DNA of 64,000 nucleotides from Crystallibacter degradans (GTDB lineage Bacteria; Actinomycetota; Actinomycetes; Actinomycetales; Micrococcaceae): positions 496,001 to 560,000 of the forward strand of contig NZ_JABBCH010000002.1 of assembly GCF_012952295.1 (NCBI RefSeq), in the 5' to 3' direction. Below, in pieces: positions 44,615-52,856 of this stretch; position 1 is the first letter of the stretch; each line of letters opens with the position of its first letter. Under the pieces are notes generated by a model. The model was given only the letters and a program-made list of their open reading frames with translations. It had not been told where the DNA came from and searched no databases. Position numbers and translations under genes: made by a program.

Positions 44615-45682
44615 TCAGGCCGCGGCGGGTTTCGGCCGGGTGGCGCGGCGGAAAAGCGTGGCGCGCAGGTGCAGGCACATAAACGTGAACGTGGTGAACC
44701 AGACGGCGCAGGCCACCCAGATCCAGACCGCGCCGATGCCCTCGACAATCGGGAGGCTGTCCGCCTGGCCCAGGGTCAGGCAGGCGACCGCGTACATCCC
44801 GACGGGAAACACAATGCTCCACCAGGTGGCGTCGTACCGCAGCGGCACGCGGTGCCGAAAGTGCCGCCACCAGCCGGCGGCGATGAGGGCCGGAATCAGC
44901 CAGGTGGCGAAGGACCAGCACACTACCGAGAGCCCGGCCACCAGACCACGCGTGGCGGTGACCATCGGGGCATCGTCCATCTCCACAATCCGGGCGCCGG
45001 CGACCACGGAGATCGCCATCGCGCCCATCGCCACCCAGTAGGGCGGGGTCAGGTCCTCGGGCTTGAGCCGGTAGAGCATCATGCGCAGCGCCACGAAGAT
45101 GCCGCACGCCGCGTAGAGGAAGATGCCGATGGACCAGCAGAACAGCGCGACAACGGCGAGCTCGCGGCGGAGCGACGGCAGGGCCGGTTCAATGGTCGCG
45201 GCGGCCACGGCGCAGGACTGTGCGGCAACGGACCAGATGAACCACGTGCCGTTCGCCGTCGCGGTCACCGGGCGGGCGGTTCTGCCCAGCACGGCTGTCC
45301 AGGGCACCACGTAGCCGAGCAGCAGCCAGGCGATGAAGCCGAGCCCGAGCAAACCTGTTGTCCAGCCGATCTGGCCGTCCATGGAGAGCCTGATGCCCAG
45401 CACGTTGGTTCCGGCGACGAAGGTGAAGAATCCGAAGCCCCTGCGCGGATCGTTGAAGTCCTCGGAGAAGTTGTGGCGGTGGCGGACCAGCCGGAGCACA
45501 TGCAGCGCCAGCAGCAGTACGTAGCCGGAGGCGCAAACTGCCAGCAAGATTAACGACGGCGTCGTGAAGCCTTGGATCTGCAGCGCGATGGAGACGATGC
45601 CGCTGCCCATCACCAGCGCGAAGTAGCCCGGCGCCAGCGTCGCGACAGCCTGGTCCATCCTGCTGCTCAAACCCGTCTGCAC
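44615..45682 (-). CDS. TDT family transporter (TehA/Mae1/SLAC1-like)
   Basis: 355 residues with ten predicted helices, the TDT/SLAC1-like fold: LAPGYFALVMGSGIVSIALQI (helix 1 with the Gly-rich core), NVLGIRLSM, and FSTWLIPALIAAGWWR. Members export or import C4-dicarboxylates, tellurite or sulfite; substrate not predictable. GTG 45682 is preceded by TAAGCT at 6 nt. The preceding gene (thioesterase) is 40 bases downstream on the same strand. Confidence 0.8.
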   Translation of the reverse strand: MQTGLSSRMDQAVATLAPGYFALVMGSGIVSIALQIQGFTTPSLILLAVCASGYVLLLALHVLRLVRHRHNFSEDFNDPRRGFGFFTFVAGTNVLGIRLSMDGQIGWTTGLLGLGFIAWLLLGYVVPWTAVLGRTARPVTATANGTWFIWSVAAQSCAVAAATIEPALPSLRRELAVVALFCWSIGIFLYAACGIFVALRMMLYRLKPEDLTPPYWVAMGAMAISVVAGARIVEMDDAPMVTATRGLVAGLSVVCWSFATWLIPALIAAGWWRHFRHRVPLRYDATWWSIVFPVGMYAVACLTLGQADSLPIVEGIGAVWIWVACAVWFTTFTFMCLHLRATLFRRATRPKPAAA

Positions 45683-45688
45683 TGCTCC

Positions 45689-45694
45689 AGCTTA
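45689..45694 (-). promoter_or_regulatory. -10 hexamer TAAGCT, leaderless TDT gene (GTG)
   Basis: TAAGCT, 6 nt, GTG 45682. Confidence 0.5.
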
Positions 45695-45930
45695 TCCACG
45701 GTCCTGCGCTGGGACCGGGCCAGGGCAAAACAATAGCCCCGCAACCGTGGGGATCGCGCCCCTACTGACACCCCCGCCATCAAGCGTCACACCCCAAAAA
45801 TCGCTGAAATTACGGGGTCTTGCAACATTTACTCACAGGCCCAAACGCCCTCTCGCACCGACGAAGAATCGGCCTGGCGGCACACAATTCAGCTATGGAC
45901 ACCGAGTCGAAGTCCGCGCCGGAATCGACA

Positions 45931-46446
45931 TCACAGGTAGGTGAAACGAGCGTCGTAATCGGTGGCCATGCCCGCGACCACTCCTTCGAGCAGCGTGTTG
46001 ACGTCCACACCGGCCTTAGCCAGTGCCGGTAGCACGATCGCTTCTTCCTTCTCAATCCGGAGTGCGATGAGCACTACCAGGGCCCGGGCACACCGCGCGG
46101 CCTCCTGCTCGGTGTCCGCCTGCTCGATCTCCTCGACGAGTTTAAGCATGAACTTGTGATCAGTTTCCAGCGTTGCGACGAGGTGTTCGGCGCCAATGCT
46201 GCGAGCCTCTTGGTACACGACTCCGGCCTCAGTCTGCAAATGGGCCAGGACGTCGCCGTGGAGGAACTCCACGAGGATGCTTCGGGCCTGCCGGTCGTCC
46301 TCGCGACCATCCGCCGCTGCCGTGAGCCTGTCGGCGCGGTCGACCAGTGCCGCCCACAGCCTTTCATGGTGGCTCCGTGAAGAATGAGCGGTTGCGCCGA
46401 CGTCCTCGTCGGGCTGGTCCGCGTCGAATTCTGTTGAGTGTGTCAT
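45931..46446 (-). CDS. Hemerythrin-like (HHE cation-binding) protein
   Basis: 171 residues. Four-helix hemerythrin-like fold: SSRSHHERLWAALVDRADRLT, FLHGDVLAHLQTEAGVVYQEAR, and LRIEKEEAIVLPALAKAG, which supply the His/Glu di-iron ligands of HHE proteins (oxygen, NO or redox sensing and buffering). ATG 46446 has GGAGG about 8 nt upstream. Adjacent to an sdhB relic and the SulP/ArsR operon; no operon partner is clear. Confidence 0.8.
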   Translation of the reverse strand: MTHSTEFDADQPDEDVGATAHSSRSHHERLWAALVDRADRLTAAADGREDDRQARSILVEFLHGDVLAHLQTEAGVVYQEARSIGAEHLVATLETDHKFMLKLVEEIEQADTEQEAARCARALVVLIALRIEKEEAIVLPALAKAGVDVNTLLEGVVAGMATDYDARFTYL

Positions 46447-46845
46447 TTGATGTCCTCCATCGTTGTCGTCATCGACCGTCCGGTGTAGTACTGGCGCGTT
46501 AGTGCCTATTGGATTGACGATACTGCGCTGGCTCCGGCGAGTACATGATTCAGATCAGGCTCATTCACCTTGTGCTACCACCATCTGGTTGGGTAGGCCC
46601 GAAAGCACGTCGTGGTTAAGTTGGGAGATCATATCGAGCGGGATTCCCGCGGGGCAGACCGCTGTGCATTCGCCGATTATGTGTGCAGCCGCCGAACCCT
46701 TCCGCGTCGTTGTGGGCGGTCATGAAGACTGCGCGTGAACCGCGTTCAGGCCGCCGCGCGGTCCAGGATGAGGTCTTTGATCACCTATCTCTCTCTGGCG
46801 GAAAAACCTGGTGAGAGCTTGGGAATGGCAACCCGGTGCAGCGCA
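46447..46845. other. Gene-poor gap holding the sdhB relic
   Basis: Nearly 400 bases between the hemerythrin start and the SulP stop. It contains the sdhB relic and, presumably, the hemerythrin promoter (no clear -10 seen). The + strand reading frame 46463-46738 has no recognisable domain. Confidence 0.5.
46561..46784 (-). pseudogene. Relic of succinate dehydrogenase iron-sulfur subunit (sdhB)
   Basis: On the minus strand a GTG at 46784 begins VIKDLILDRAA, which matches the conserved VIKDLVVDRSAFDRI of SdhB, and stops. After a gap, ATGACCGCCC reads TAHNDAEGFGGCT, then a +1 shift to IGECTAVCPAGIPLDMISQLNHDVL and TGA at 46561. These are the cysteine-rich third Fe-S cluster segment of SdhB in the actinobacterial/Bacteroidetes-type enzyme. 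About 60 internal codons are missing and one frameshift is present. Only this fragment remains; no sdhC or sdhA is in view. Confidence 0.75.
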
Positions 46846-48510
46846 CTATCGTGTGCGCCGCACCGCCGTCGTTGTTTGTTGCCGGATACGCGACACGTGG
46901 CTGCGGGCGTGTTTCACCGCTGGTTCCATCTCTGCGAACAGGTGTTTGTGGTGGCGCAAAGATTCCAGCACGCCCACGTGTTTTGCCAGCTTCAGGTGCC
47001 GCTCCTGGATCCCCTTGATGAGGACCGTGATCCCGCGGCGTTCCAGGGCCGTCACGAGTTCGGCGATGACTCTTGCCCCGGTGGCATCGAGGATCTGCAG
47101 CTGGGACATCCGGATGATGACCACGTGGACATTGCGGATGGCGCTCACCCGTTCCAGCACGCGCTCGGAGGCCCCGAAGAACAGAGCCCCATCGAGGCGG
47201 AAGAGGGCGATCTGTTCATCTCCGTCCTGTGCCGGACCGGGAAGTTCTTCGCGGTGCACGCCGCTGGTTTTGACCAGTGAACGCAGTGCGAAGAAGGCAG
47301 CGACGACGATGCCGATTTCCACCGCCTGGATCAGGTCGAAGGACACGGTAATGACGGCCGTGACGAAAAACGTGACGGTGTCGGCACGGGTAGATCCGAT
47401 GACGCTGCGCAGGGTCGCCGGGGAGATCATCCGGAAGGCCGTCACCATCAGCACGCCGGAGAGCGCGGCCAGCGGGATTTGTCCCACCGGCCCGGTGGCC
47501 AGGTAGACGACGCCGAGGAGTACCAGGGCGTGCACGATCGTGGAGGCGCGGGTCTTTGCGCCGGCCCTGATGTTGACGGCAGTCCGGGCGATGGCGCCGG
47601 TCGCCGGCATACCGCCGAAGAAGCCTGAAGCCACGGATGCCAGGCCCTGGCCCACCAGCTCCCGGTCCGGATCATAGGGGCCTGTGTCCGAGATCGACGC
47701 GGCGACCCGAGCCGAAAGCAGTGACTCGATGGCCGCCAGCGCCGCGATGGTCAGGGCGGGAGCAAGCAGCGTTGTGACCAGGGCCAGGTCGAAGAAGGGA
47801 ACGGACGGTGCCGGCAGTGAGTTCGGCAGGTCACCGATTCTCGTAACGGGGAGCCCGGCCAAACCGGCGACCAAGGTGGCGACAATGATGCCGATGATGG
47901 AGCCGGGCAGTTGCGGATGGATCTTCGGGGCGACAAGCATGATTGCGGCGACAATCAGGACCAGGACAACGGGCCAGAATAGGGTGGAGAAGTCTGTGTT
48001 CTGCAGTGATTGGAACGCAGCGACGGCGGCATTGGTGCTGTCGCCGGCTGGAACGCCGAAGGCAGCCGGGACCTGCTGCAGGAAGATGATGATGGCGATG
48101 CCCAGGGTGAAGCCCTCAATCACCGGCCACGGAATGTAGCCAACCGCGCGGCCGAGTTTCAGGGCGCCGGCGACCAGAACGACGACGCCGGCCATGATCG
48201 TCACGAGGGCCAGGGACTGCATGCCGTGCAGGGCAATAACCGGGGCGAGCACCACTACCATGGCACCGGTCGGGCCAGAAACCTGGACATTGGAACCGCC
48301 GAAAACAGCGGCCACAATCCCGGCCACGATGGCGGTGATGAGTCCGGCGGCGGCACCGGCTCCCGAGCTGACGCCGAAGGCCAGGGCCAGCGGCAGGGCA
48401 ACGATGCCCACCGTGATCCCGGCAACCAGATCATTCTTCCAACTGCTCTTCAGCGGCGCATAGTCTGCCTTGCCCGGCAGCAGCTGGCGGGCCGAGCTCA
48501 GGAGGTTCAC
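46846..48510 (-). CDS. SulP-family anion transporter with STAS domain
   Basis: 554 residues. About 12 membrane helices (residues 20-410; GSNVQVSGPTGAMVVVLAPVIA and GGMPATGAIARTAVNIRAGAKTR are SulP signatures) and a C-terminal STAS domain (about 425-530: DGALFFGASERV ... ILDATGARVIAELVTALERRGI). Transports sulfate, bicarbonate or other inorganic anions. It begins with GTG at 48510, overlapping the ArsR stop in GTGA, so it is cotranslated with the regulator. Probably derepressed when the ArsR effector (metal/metalloid or thiol stress) is present. Confidence 0.9.
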   Translation of the reverse strand: MNLLSSARQLLPGKADYAPLKSSWKNDLVAGITVGIVALPLALAFGVSSGAGAAAGLITAIVAGIVAAVFGGSNVQVSGPTGAMVVVLAPVIALHGMQSLALVTIMAGVVVLVAGALKLGRAVGYIPWPVIEGFTLGIAIIIFLQQVPAAFGVPAGDSTNAAVAAFQSLQNTDFSTLFWPVVLVLIVAAIMLVAPKIHPQLPGSIIGIIVATLVAGLAGLPVTRIGDLPNSLPAPSVPFFDLALVTTLLAPALTIAALAAIESLLSARVAASISDTGPYDPDRELVGQGLASVASGFFGGMPATGAIARTAVNIRAGAKTRASTIVHALVLLGVVYLATGPVGQIPLAALSGVLMVTAFRMISPATLRSVIGSTRADTVTFFVTAVITVSFDLIQAVEIGIVVAAFFALRSLVKTSGVHREELPGPAQDGDEQIALFRLDGALFFGASERVLERVSAIRNVHVVIIRMSQLQILDATGARVIAELVTALERRGITVLIKGIQERHLKLAKHVGVLESLRHHKHLFAEMEPAVKHARSHVSRIRQQTTTAVRRTR

Positions 48511-48887
48511 GGCCGGTCCTCTGCGCTCGCCGGTCCATTGGGGAGGGCCATGGACAGTTCAAGATTCTTCTGGGTGGTGGTCAGCACTTCGGTCAGCAGG
48601 CTGCGGGCCACCGTCAGCAGGTCAGCGACCTGCGGGTAGGCCAGCCGGTAAAACACCTGCAGGCCGCGGCGCTCGGCCAGTACCAGATGATGGCGCCGCA
48701 ATACGGACAGGTGCTGCGAAAGGTTCGAAGCTTCCTGGCCCGTGCCGGCAATGAGGTCGGCTACGGAAACCTGGGGCGACTCCGCCAGGAGTTCCAGCAC
48801 GCGGATGCGTACCGGATGGGCAAGGCCTTTGAAGAGGTTCGCTTTGACCTCGTAAAGCGGGGCGTGGAAATCGGGTTGGTCGACCAT
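48507..48887 (-). CDS. ArsR/SmtB-family repressor of the SulP operon
   Basis: 126 residues. Winged HTH with NLFKGLAHPVRIRVLELLAE, VSVADLIAGTGQEASNLSQHLSVLRRHHLV, and an aromatic YRLAYPQVADLLTVA C-terminal helix. No cysteine metal motif (e.g. ELCVCDL) is present, so the inducer may be non-metal or sensed elsewhere. ATG 48887; only a weak SD. Stop overlaps the SulP start. The operator candidate TAATTCATTGATTTA is 13 bases upstream. Confidence 0.85.
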   Translation of the reverse strand: MVDQPDFHAPLYEVKANLFKGLAHPVRIRVLELLAESPQVSVADLIAGTGQEASNLSQHLSVLRRHHLVLAERRGLQVFYRLAYPQVADLLTVARSLLTEVLTTTQKNLELSMALPNGPASAEDRP

Positions 48888-48899
48888 GGGCAGCTCTCT

Positions 48900-48914
48900 T
48901 AATTCATTGATTTA
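48900..48914. promoter_or_regulatory. Candidate ArsR operator TAATTCATTGATTTA
   Basis: 15-base imperfect dyad (one mismatch per arm around a central T/A) immediately upstream of the arsR-sulP operon, between TATGAT-like -10 at about 48923-48928 (minus strand) and the ATG. Size and AT content fit ArsR-type operators. Confidence 0.55.
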
Positions 48915-49189
48915 GGATTCCATCATATAACAATCCGCGAATGGGAAAGGCCCCTGTCGGACCGAGGAAGGCTATCGATGCAAGTCGCGTCCGCGCTCTC
49001 CGCTGTGCGTCGTGTGCGGGCCAGGCTGGCGCGTCGGTCCCGGGCAGGCATTGAGGCCCCAAGGGTGGAAGTTCTCACACTGCCAACCTGGACCCGGGGC
49101 TAAGCCAGGGACAAGGGCCGCGGTCGCCATTGTCAAGACCGGCCTGATTCTTTGCTCCACGCATGCTCATATGGGTATATGATGGTTGC
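48915..49189. other. Intergenic region between two ArsR operons
   Basis: 275 bases between divergent operons. It contains the minus-strand promoter of arsR-sulP, a 41-codon plus-strand ORF from 48976 without known features, and the plus-strand TATGAT of the second ArsR gene. No RNA gene seen. Confidence 0.4.
49178..49183 (+). promoter_or_regulatory. -10 hexamer TATGAT, leaderless arsR
   Basis: TATGAT, 6 nt, ATG 49190. It settles the start over the upstream ATG 49163. Confidence 0.7.
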
Positions 49190-49531
49190 ATGGCACGAGC
49201 AGCGACAACATCGGATGTATTCAACGCGATCGCCGAGCCGCGGCGTCGGGAGATCCTAGTGCTGCTGCGGGCGGGTGAGCGGCCGGTGATCGAGTTGGCC
49301 CAGGAGCTGGGGATACCCCAGCCGGGGGCATCCAAACATCTGCGCGTGCTCCGAGAAGTCGGGCTGGTGCGGGACCGCAAGGCTGGCAAGCAACGCATGT
49401 ACGGCCTTGACGCTCGTGGGCTGCGAGCTGTCCATGAGTGGACCGGCGGGTTCGAGCAGTTTTGGAACGAGAGCTTTGACCGTCTGGACACCTACGTGCA
49501 GGAACTCAAGCAGGCAAAACAGGAGGGGTAG
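49190..49531 (+). CDS. ArsR/SmtB-type regulator of the AHSA1/DHFR-like operon
   Basis: 113 residues. Winged HTH: TSDVFNAIAEPRRREILVLLRAGERPVIELAQELGIPQPGASKHLRVLREVGLV, then the KAGKQRMYGL wing and a long C-terminal helix (WTGGFEQFWNESFDRLDTYVQELKQ). It is of the SRPBCC-associated ArsR type. ATG 49190 is leaderless. Followed after 3 bases by the AHSA1 gene, then by the DHFR-like gene that overlaps it by one base: a three-gene operon typical of this family trio. Confidence 0.88.
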   Translation: MARAATTSDVFNAIAEPRRREILVLLRAGERPVIELAQELGIPQPGASKHLRVLREVGLVRDRKAGKQRMYGLDARGLRAVHEWTGGFEQFWNESFDRLDTYVQELKQAKQEG

Positions 49532-49534
49532 CTG

Positions 49535-50041
49535 ATGAGCCAGGTTGGACGAGGAACTCCGGCGCAGTCCGCGACGGCCGACCGCGAGATTATGATCTCC
49601 AGGGTCATCGACGCCCCACGGGACCTGGTGTTCGAGGCGTTCACCGACGTGCGGCACCTGGCGCGGTGGTGGGGGCCGGAGGGGTTCACCACGACCACGC
49701 ACTCGTTCGAGTTCCGCGTCGGCGGGGAGTGGGACTTCGTGATGCACGGACCGGACGGGACGGACTACACCGAGTGGATCACTTGGACCGAGATCGCACC
49801 GCCGGAGCGGATCGCAATGCTGCACGGTGAGTCCCGCGGCGACCCGAACGCCTTCCGGTCGGTCCTGACGTTCGAATCTGACGGTGCGGCGACCCGGATC
49901 GAGATGTGCACGGTGTTCCCCACCAAGGAGCTGCGCGACGAGGCTGCCGAGAAGCATCACGCAATCGAGGGGGGACAGCAGACCCTGGGCAAACTGGCTG
50001 CATACGTCACCGAGATCGTTCGGAAGGGGGCGGAGGGCTGA
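49535..50041 (+). CDS. AHSA1/SRPBCC domain protein
   Basis: 168 residues: DREIMISRVIDAPRDLVFEAFTDVRHLARWWGPEGFTTTTHSFEFRVGGEWDFVMHGPDGTDY is a canonical AHSA1-type START-like fold with the WWGP motif; C-terminal helix KLAAYVTEIVRK. A hydrophobic ligand-binding protein of unknown ligand. Sits 3 bases after the ArsR stop and its TGA overlaps the ATG of the DHFR-like gene. Belongs to the ArsR-AHSA1-RibD-like operon. Confidence 0.88.
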   Translation: MSQVGRGTPAQSATADREIMISRVIDAPRDLVFEAFTDVRHLARWWGPEGFTTTTHSFEFRVGGEWDFVMHGPDGTDYTEWITWTEIAPPERIAMLHGESRGDPNAFRSVLTFESDGAATRIEMCTVFPTKELRDEAAEKHHAIEGGQQTLGKLAAYVTEIVRKGAEG

Positions 50042-50661
50042 TGGCCGGGAAGGTGTTCTTCAGCGTGTCGATGTCGTTGGACGGGTTTATCGCACCCGAA
50101 TCCTCCGAGGAATTGATGGGGCAACAGTGGATGGAACTGCAGCAGTGGATCTTCCCGCAGCGGTTCCTTCGGGAGAACCTGAAGCTTGGCGAGGGCGGCG
50201 AGGAGGGGCGCGATAACGACATCGTGAGGGAGACGTTCGAGCGCACGGGCGCGAGCGTGATGGGCAAGCGCATGTTCGACGCCGGCGAGCATGCGTGGCC
50301 GGAGGAGGCTCCGTTCCACACACCGGTGTTCGTCGTGACGCACGAGAAACGTGACCCCTGGGAGCGTCCGGGTGGGACCACCTTCCACTTCGTCAACGAC
50401 GGCTTCGAGTCCGCGCTCGACCAGGCCCGCGAGGCCGCTGGCGACCGCGACGTGCGCATCGCAGGTGGCGGCGCGACGATTCTGGAGTACGTAAACGCCG
50501 GCCTGATTGACGAGTTCTCGATCGCGCTGTCACCCGTGCTGTTCGGCGCCGGAATCCGCCTGTTCGAGGGCGTGGACGCGGGCCGCGTGGCCCTGGAGCC
50601 GGTCCGCGCGGAACCTTCGCCAAGGGTGGCGCACCTGACCTACGCAGTCCGGGAGCGGTAG
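50041..50661 (+). CDS. Dihydrofolate reductase-like (RibD C-terminal) protein
   Basis: 206 residues of the DHFR/RibD-C fold (Pfam RibD_C): GKVFFSVSMSLDGFIAPESSEEL, GASVMGKRMFD, and DVRIAGGGATILEYVNAGLIDEFSIALSPVLFGAGIRLFEG. Likely NADPH-dependent reductase of unknown substrate, not canonical FolA. Last gene of the ArsR operon; TGATG overlap with the preceding stop. No terminator is visible right after the stop. Confidence 0.85.
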   Translation: MAGKVFFSVSMSLDGFIAPESSEELMGQQWMELQQWIFPQRFLRENLKLGEGGEEGRDNDIVRETFERTGASVMGKRMFDAGEHAWPEEAPFHTPVFVVTHEKRDPWERPGGTTFHFVNDGFESALDQAREAAGDRDVRIAGGGATILEYVNAGLIDEFSIALSPVLFGAGIRLFEGVDAGRVALEPVRAEPSPRVAHLTYAVRER

Positions 50662-50838
50662 CCGCACGGCGGACGAGAAGAAACACCCACGGCTTGGGCA
50701 TGATTTGATCAGAGACTCGGCCACCTTTGTAAGCGGGTCGATCGCAAACTGCCCGTTGCCCTGGCGATGCCAAAGCACAGACCCCTCGATGATTTTGTTA
50801 CCGCCGCCTTACTGCGTGGCGGATTCCTGGGCAAAACA

Positions 50839-50880
50839 AAGCCCCTGCTTCCCTTTGTTCATATACGGAAGCAGGGGCTT
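50839..50880 (-). terminator. Terminator of tRNA-Ser
   Basis: Minus-strand stem of 14 bp (GGAAGCAGGGGCTT pairing with AAGCCCCTGCTTCC) with a 14-base loop, followed on the minus strand by TTTGTTTTG. It lies 6 bases beyond the tRNA CCA end. Confidence 0.85.
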
Positions 50881-50886
50881 GCTAAT

Positions 50887-50974
50887 TGGCGGTGACGGTG
50901 GGATTTGAACCCACGTTGGCTTGCACCAAACAACATTTCGAGTGTTGCACCTTCGGCCGCTCGGACACGTCACC
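50887..50974 (-). tRNA. tRNA-Ser (CGA)
   Basis: Cloverleaf on the minus strand: acceptor GGTGACG/CGTCACC, discriminator G, encoded CCA (50887-50889), long variable arm as in class II tRNA-Ser, T-loop GTTCAAATC. Anticodon stem CAACA/TGTTG with loop CTCGAAA, anticodon CGA, reading UCG. Confidence 0.93.
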
Positions 50975-51075
50975 AGACGCGTCAACTTTACCGGTAGTTG
51001 GGCTGTGGCCCAAAACGGCGCGTCAGTAGCCAGTCCGCAGCCTGGCGCAAGCTCTGATTTCCGCAAAAAGCGCGG

Positions 51076-51561
51076 CTACATTTCGACGACGTCGTTCTTG
51101 CCGACGTCGGGCTGTTCACCGGTGACCATTCCTTTGGCGAGCTTGAACAGCGTGGCAACCTTCGGGGAGTCCGACGCCCAGTATTCGGCGGTGTCTGCCG
51201 CGACCCGGATCAAGGCCACCGTGGGATCATCCTTCCCGTTCTCGAACCAGGGCTCGACGGCGGGGCTCCACAGGTCGTCGATCTTCGGCCTGTTGTGCAC
51301 AATGTCCGCGGTACCGGAGATGGAGAGGTAGCCGCCGCCCGCATGGACCGAGACGTTGACCTGCCGGTTGGCGCGGATCTCGTCGGCCTTGGGGGAGGGG
51401 TCCTGGGTGAAGAACCAGAGCAGGCCGTCGAACTCCACTGACTGGAGGGCCAGCGGACGGCTGACCAGCTGGTTGTCGGCGTTCACAGTGGTCAGCACCG
51501 CGATGTCGGCGTCCTTGAGGATCTTGGCTACTTCTTGATGTCCGTTTTCTTGGTTAGTCAT
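51076..51561 (-). CDS. Pyridoxamine 5'-phosphate oxidase-like (general stress protein 26-type) protein
   Basis: 161 residues from ATG 51561 (AAAGGA about 7 nt upstream decides against 51591). Split-barrel FMN/F420-binding fold of the PPOX family: ADIAVLTTVNADNQLVSRPLALQSVEFDGLLWFFTQDPSPKADEIRAN, GYLSISGTADI, and PKIDDLWSPAVEPWFENGKDDPTVALIRV. General stress protein 26 is the closest recalled type. Likely cytosolic flavin- or deazaflavin-dependent reductase of unknown substrate. Adjacent to tRNA-Ser. Confidence 0.85.
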   Translation of the reverse strand: MTNQENGHQEVAKILKDADIAVLTTVNADNQLVSRPLALQSVEFDGLLWFFTQDPSPKADEIRANRQVNVSVHAGGGYLSISGTADIVHNRPKIDDLWSPAVEPWFENGKDDPTVALIRVAADTAEYWASDSPKVATLFKLAKGMVTGEQPDVGKNDVVEM

Positions 51562-51603
51562 CGCTATCCTTTCGGGTTCCGGAAATGCCAAGCCTACTTG
51601 CTG

Positions 51604-52083
51604 TTAGCCCGATGGCCCATCGCGATGGGACTCGAAGAACTCCCGCAGCACGTTCCCGCACTCATCGGCCCGGACCTCGGGATAGACCTCTACCCAATGG
51701 TTGAGCCGGCGCTCGCGGAGAATGTCGAACACGCTGCCAGCCGCTCCGGCCTTTTCGTCCCAGGCGCCGAACACTACTTTGGGAACCCGGGCGAGAACCA
51801 CCGCGCCGGCACACATGGCGCACGGCTCCAGCGTGACCACCAGGGTGCAACCCTCCAGCCGCCAGGAGTCCAGCTTTCGCGCCGCCTCGCGAATGGCCAC
51901 CATTTCCGCGTGTGCGGTGGGGTCGTGGTGGGCTTCGCGCTCATTCCGTCCCGTTCCGATGACCGTGCCGTCCGGACCAATAACGACGGCGCCGATGGGT
52001 ACGTCCGCGGTCGCGAGGGCGAGGCGCGCCTGTTCCAGCGCGAGGCCCATCCACTCGCTGTGCAGCGGATCGGCAGGCATCAT
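51604..52083 (-). CDS. tadA: tRNA(adenosine34) deaminase TadA
   Basis: 159 residues. Zinc deaminase signature TAHAEMVAI with His58 and catalytic Glu60, and PCAMC with Cys88 and Cys91, then GAWDEKAGAAGS, the TadA-type core; the C-terminal region matches TadA length. It converts adenosine to inosine at wobble position 34 of tRNA-Arg(ACG), whose gene lies at 58638-58714 in this window. ATG 52083 gives the standard length; an upstream ATG (52200) would add 39 unlikely residues. Contains one exact CCAATAACGACGGCG copy. Divergent from upp. Confidence 0.93.
   Translation of the reverse strand: MMPADPLHSEWMGLALEQARLALATADVPIGAVVIGPDGTVIGTGRNEREAHHDPTAHAEMVAIREAARKLDSWRLEGCTLVVTLEPCAMCAGAVVLARVPKVVFGAWDEKAGAAGSVFDILRERRLNHWVEVYPEVRADECGNVLREFFESHRDGPSG
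51977..51991 (+). repeat. Repeated 15-mer CCAATAACGACGGCG, copy in tadA
   Basis: Exact copy, read in tadA as GTC GTT ATT G (AVVIG). Confidence 0.7.
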
Positions 52084-52205
52084 GTGCTCAATTGTTGCCG
52101 CGGGCGCTGGTTCGGACAACTTCGGCCGGACCCGGGGCAACTCTGGACAACTCCGGAGAGCTCCCGGCAACTTGGGGTTGTTTGTGCTGCCTATCCGCAT
52201 GACTG

Positions 52206-52211
52206 TAACTT
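52206..52211 (+). promoter_or_regulatory. -10 hexamer TAACTT, leaderless upp
   Basis: TAACTT, 6 nt, ATG 52218; TTGTGC at 52182-52187 with an 18-base spacer is a possible -35. Confidence 0.65.
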
Positions 52212-52217
52212 TGACGC

Positions 52218-52856
52218 ATGCGCGTACTCGAAGTGGACCACCCTCTTGTTGCCCACAAACTCACAGTTCTCCGCGACAAGACCACTCCGTCGCCCGTATT
52301 CCGCCAGCTGACCGAAGAGCTGGTGACGCTGCTGGCCTACGAGGCCACACGGGACGTGCGGACGGAACCGGTGGAAATCGAGACGCCTGTGACCAGGACT
52401 GTCGGAACCGCCTTCACTAAGCCCACCCCGCTGGTGGTGCCCATTCTCCGCGCCGGACTCGGCATGCTCGAGGGCATGACCAAGCTGGTTCCCACGGCGG
52501 AGGTCGGCTTCCTCGGGATGGCACGCAATGAGGAGACGCTCGAGGCCATCACCTATGCCGAACGTCTGCCGGCCGATCTGACCGGCCGCCAGGTCTTCGT
52601 GCTGGATCCGATGCTAGCCACCGGCGGCACCCTGCGCGAAGCGATCAGGTTCCTGTTCAAGCGCGGCGCCGCCGACGTGACCTGCATTTGCCTGCTCGGT
52701 GCTCCCGAGGGCCTGAAGATGCTCGAGGCCGAACTGGGCGACGCGGACAACGTGACCATCGTGCTGGCTTCGGTGGATGACCGGCTGGATGAAAACGCCT
52801 ATATCGTTCCCGGTCTCGGCGACGCGGGGGACCGGCTGTACGGTATCGCCGGCTGA
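52218..52856 (+). CDS. upp: Uracil phosphoribosyltransferase
   Basis: 212 residues, cytosolic salvage enzyme making UMP from uracil and PRPP. The start [28 protein letters not shown], the central PILRAGLGM, the PRPP loop [14 protein letters not shown] (about 131-144) and the terminal [15 protein letters not shown] are canonical. The start is leaderless at ATG 52218. It is divergent from tadA and is followed by a 514-base gap with no gene. Confidence 0.97.
   Translation: MRVLEVDHPLVAHKLTVLRDKTTPSPVFRQLTEELVTLLAYEATRDVRTEPVEIETPVTRTVGTAFTKPTPLVVPILRAGLGMLEGMTKLVPTAEVGFLGMARNEETLEAITYAERLPADLTGRQVFVLDPMLATGGTLREAIRFLFKRGAADVTCICLLGAPEGLKMLEAELGDADNVTIVLASVDDRLDENAYIVPGLGDAGDRLYGIAG

Noticed and set aside
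50662-50838. Possible gene relic upstream of the tRNA terminator (minus-strand ORF 50530-50778, LWHRQGNGQFAIDP)
   Set aside because: The peptide looks protein-like but I recognise no family; overlaps the end of a certain gene on the + strand. Left unannotated.
52083-52200. N-terminal extension of TadA to ATG 52200
   Set aside because: It would add 39 residues without similarity; the region is rich in short CAACT-type repeats, and ATG 52083 gives the normal TadA length.
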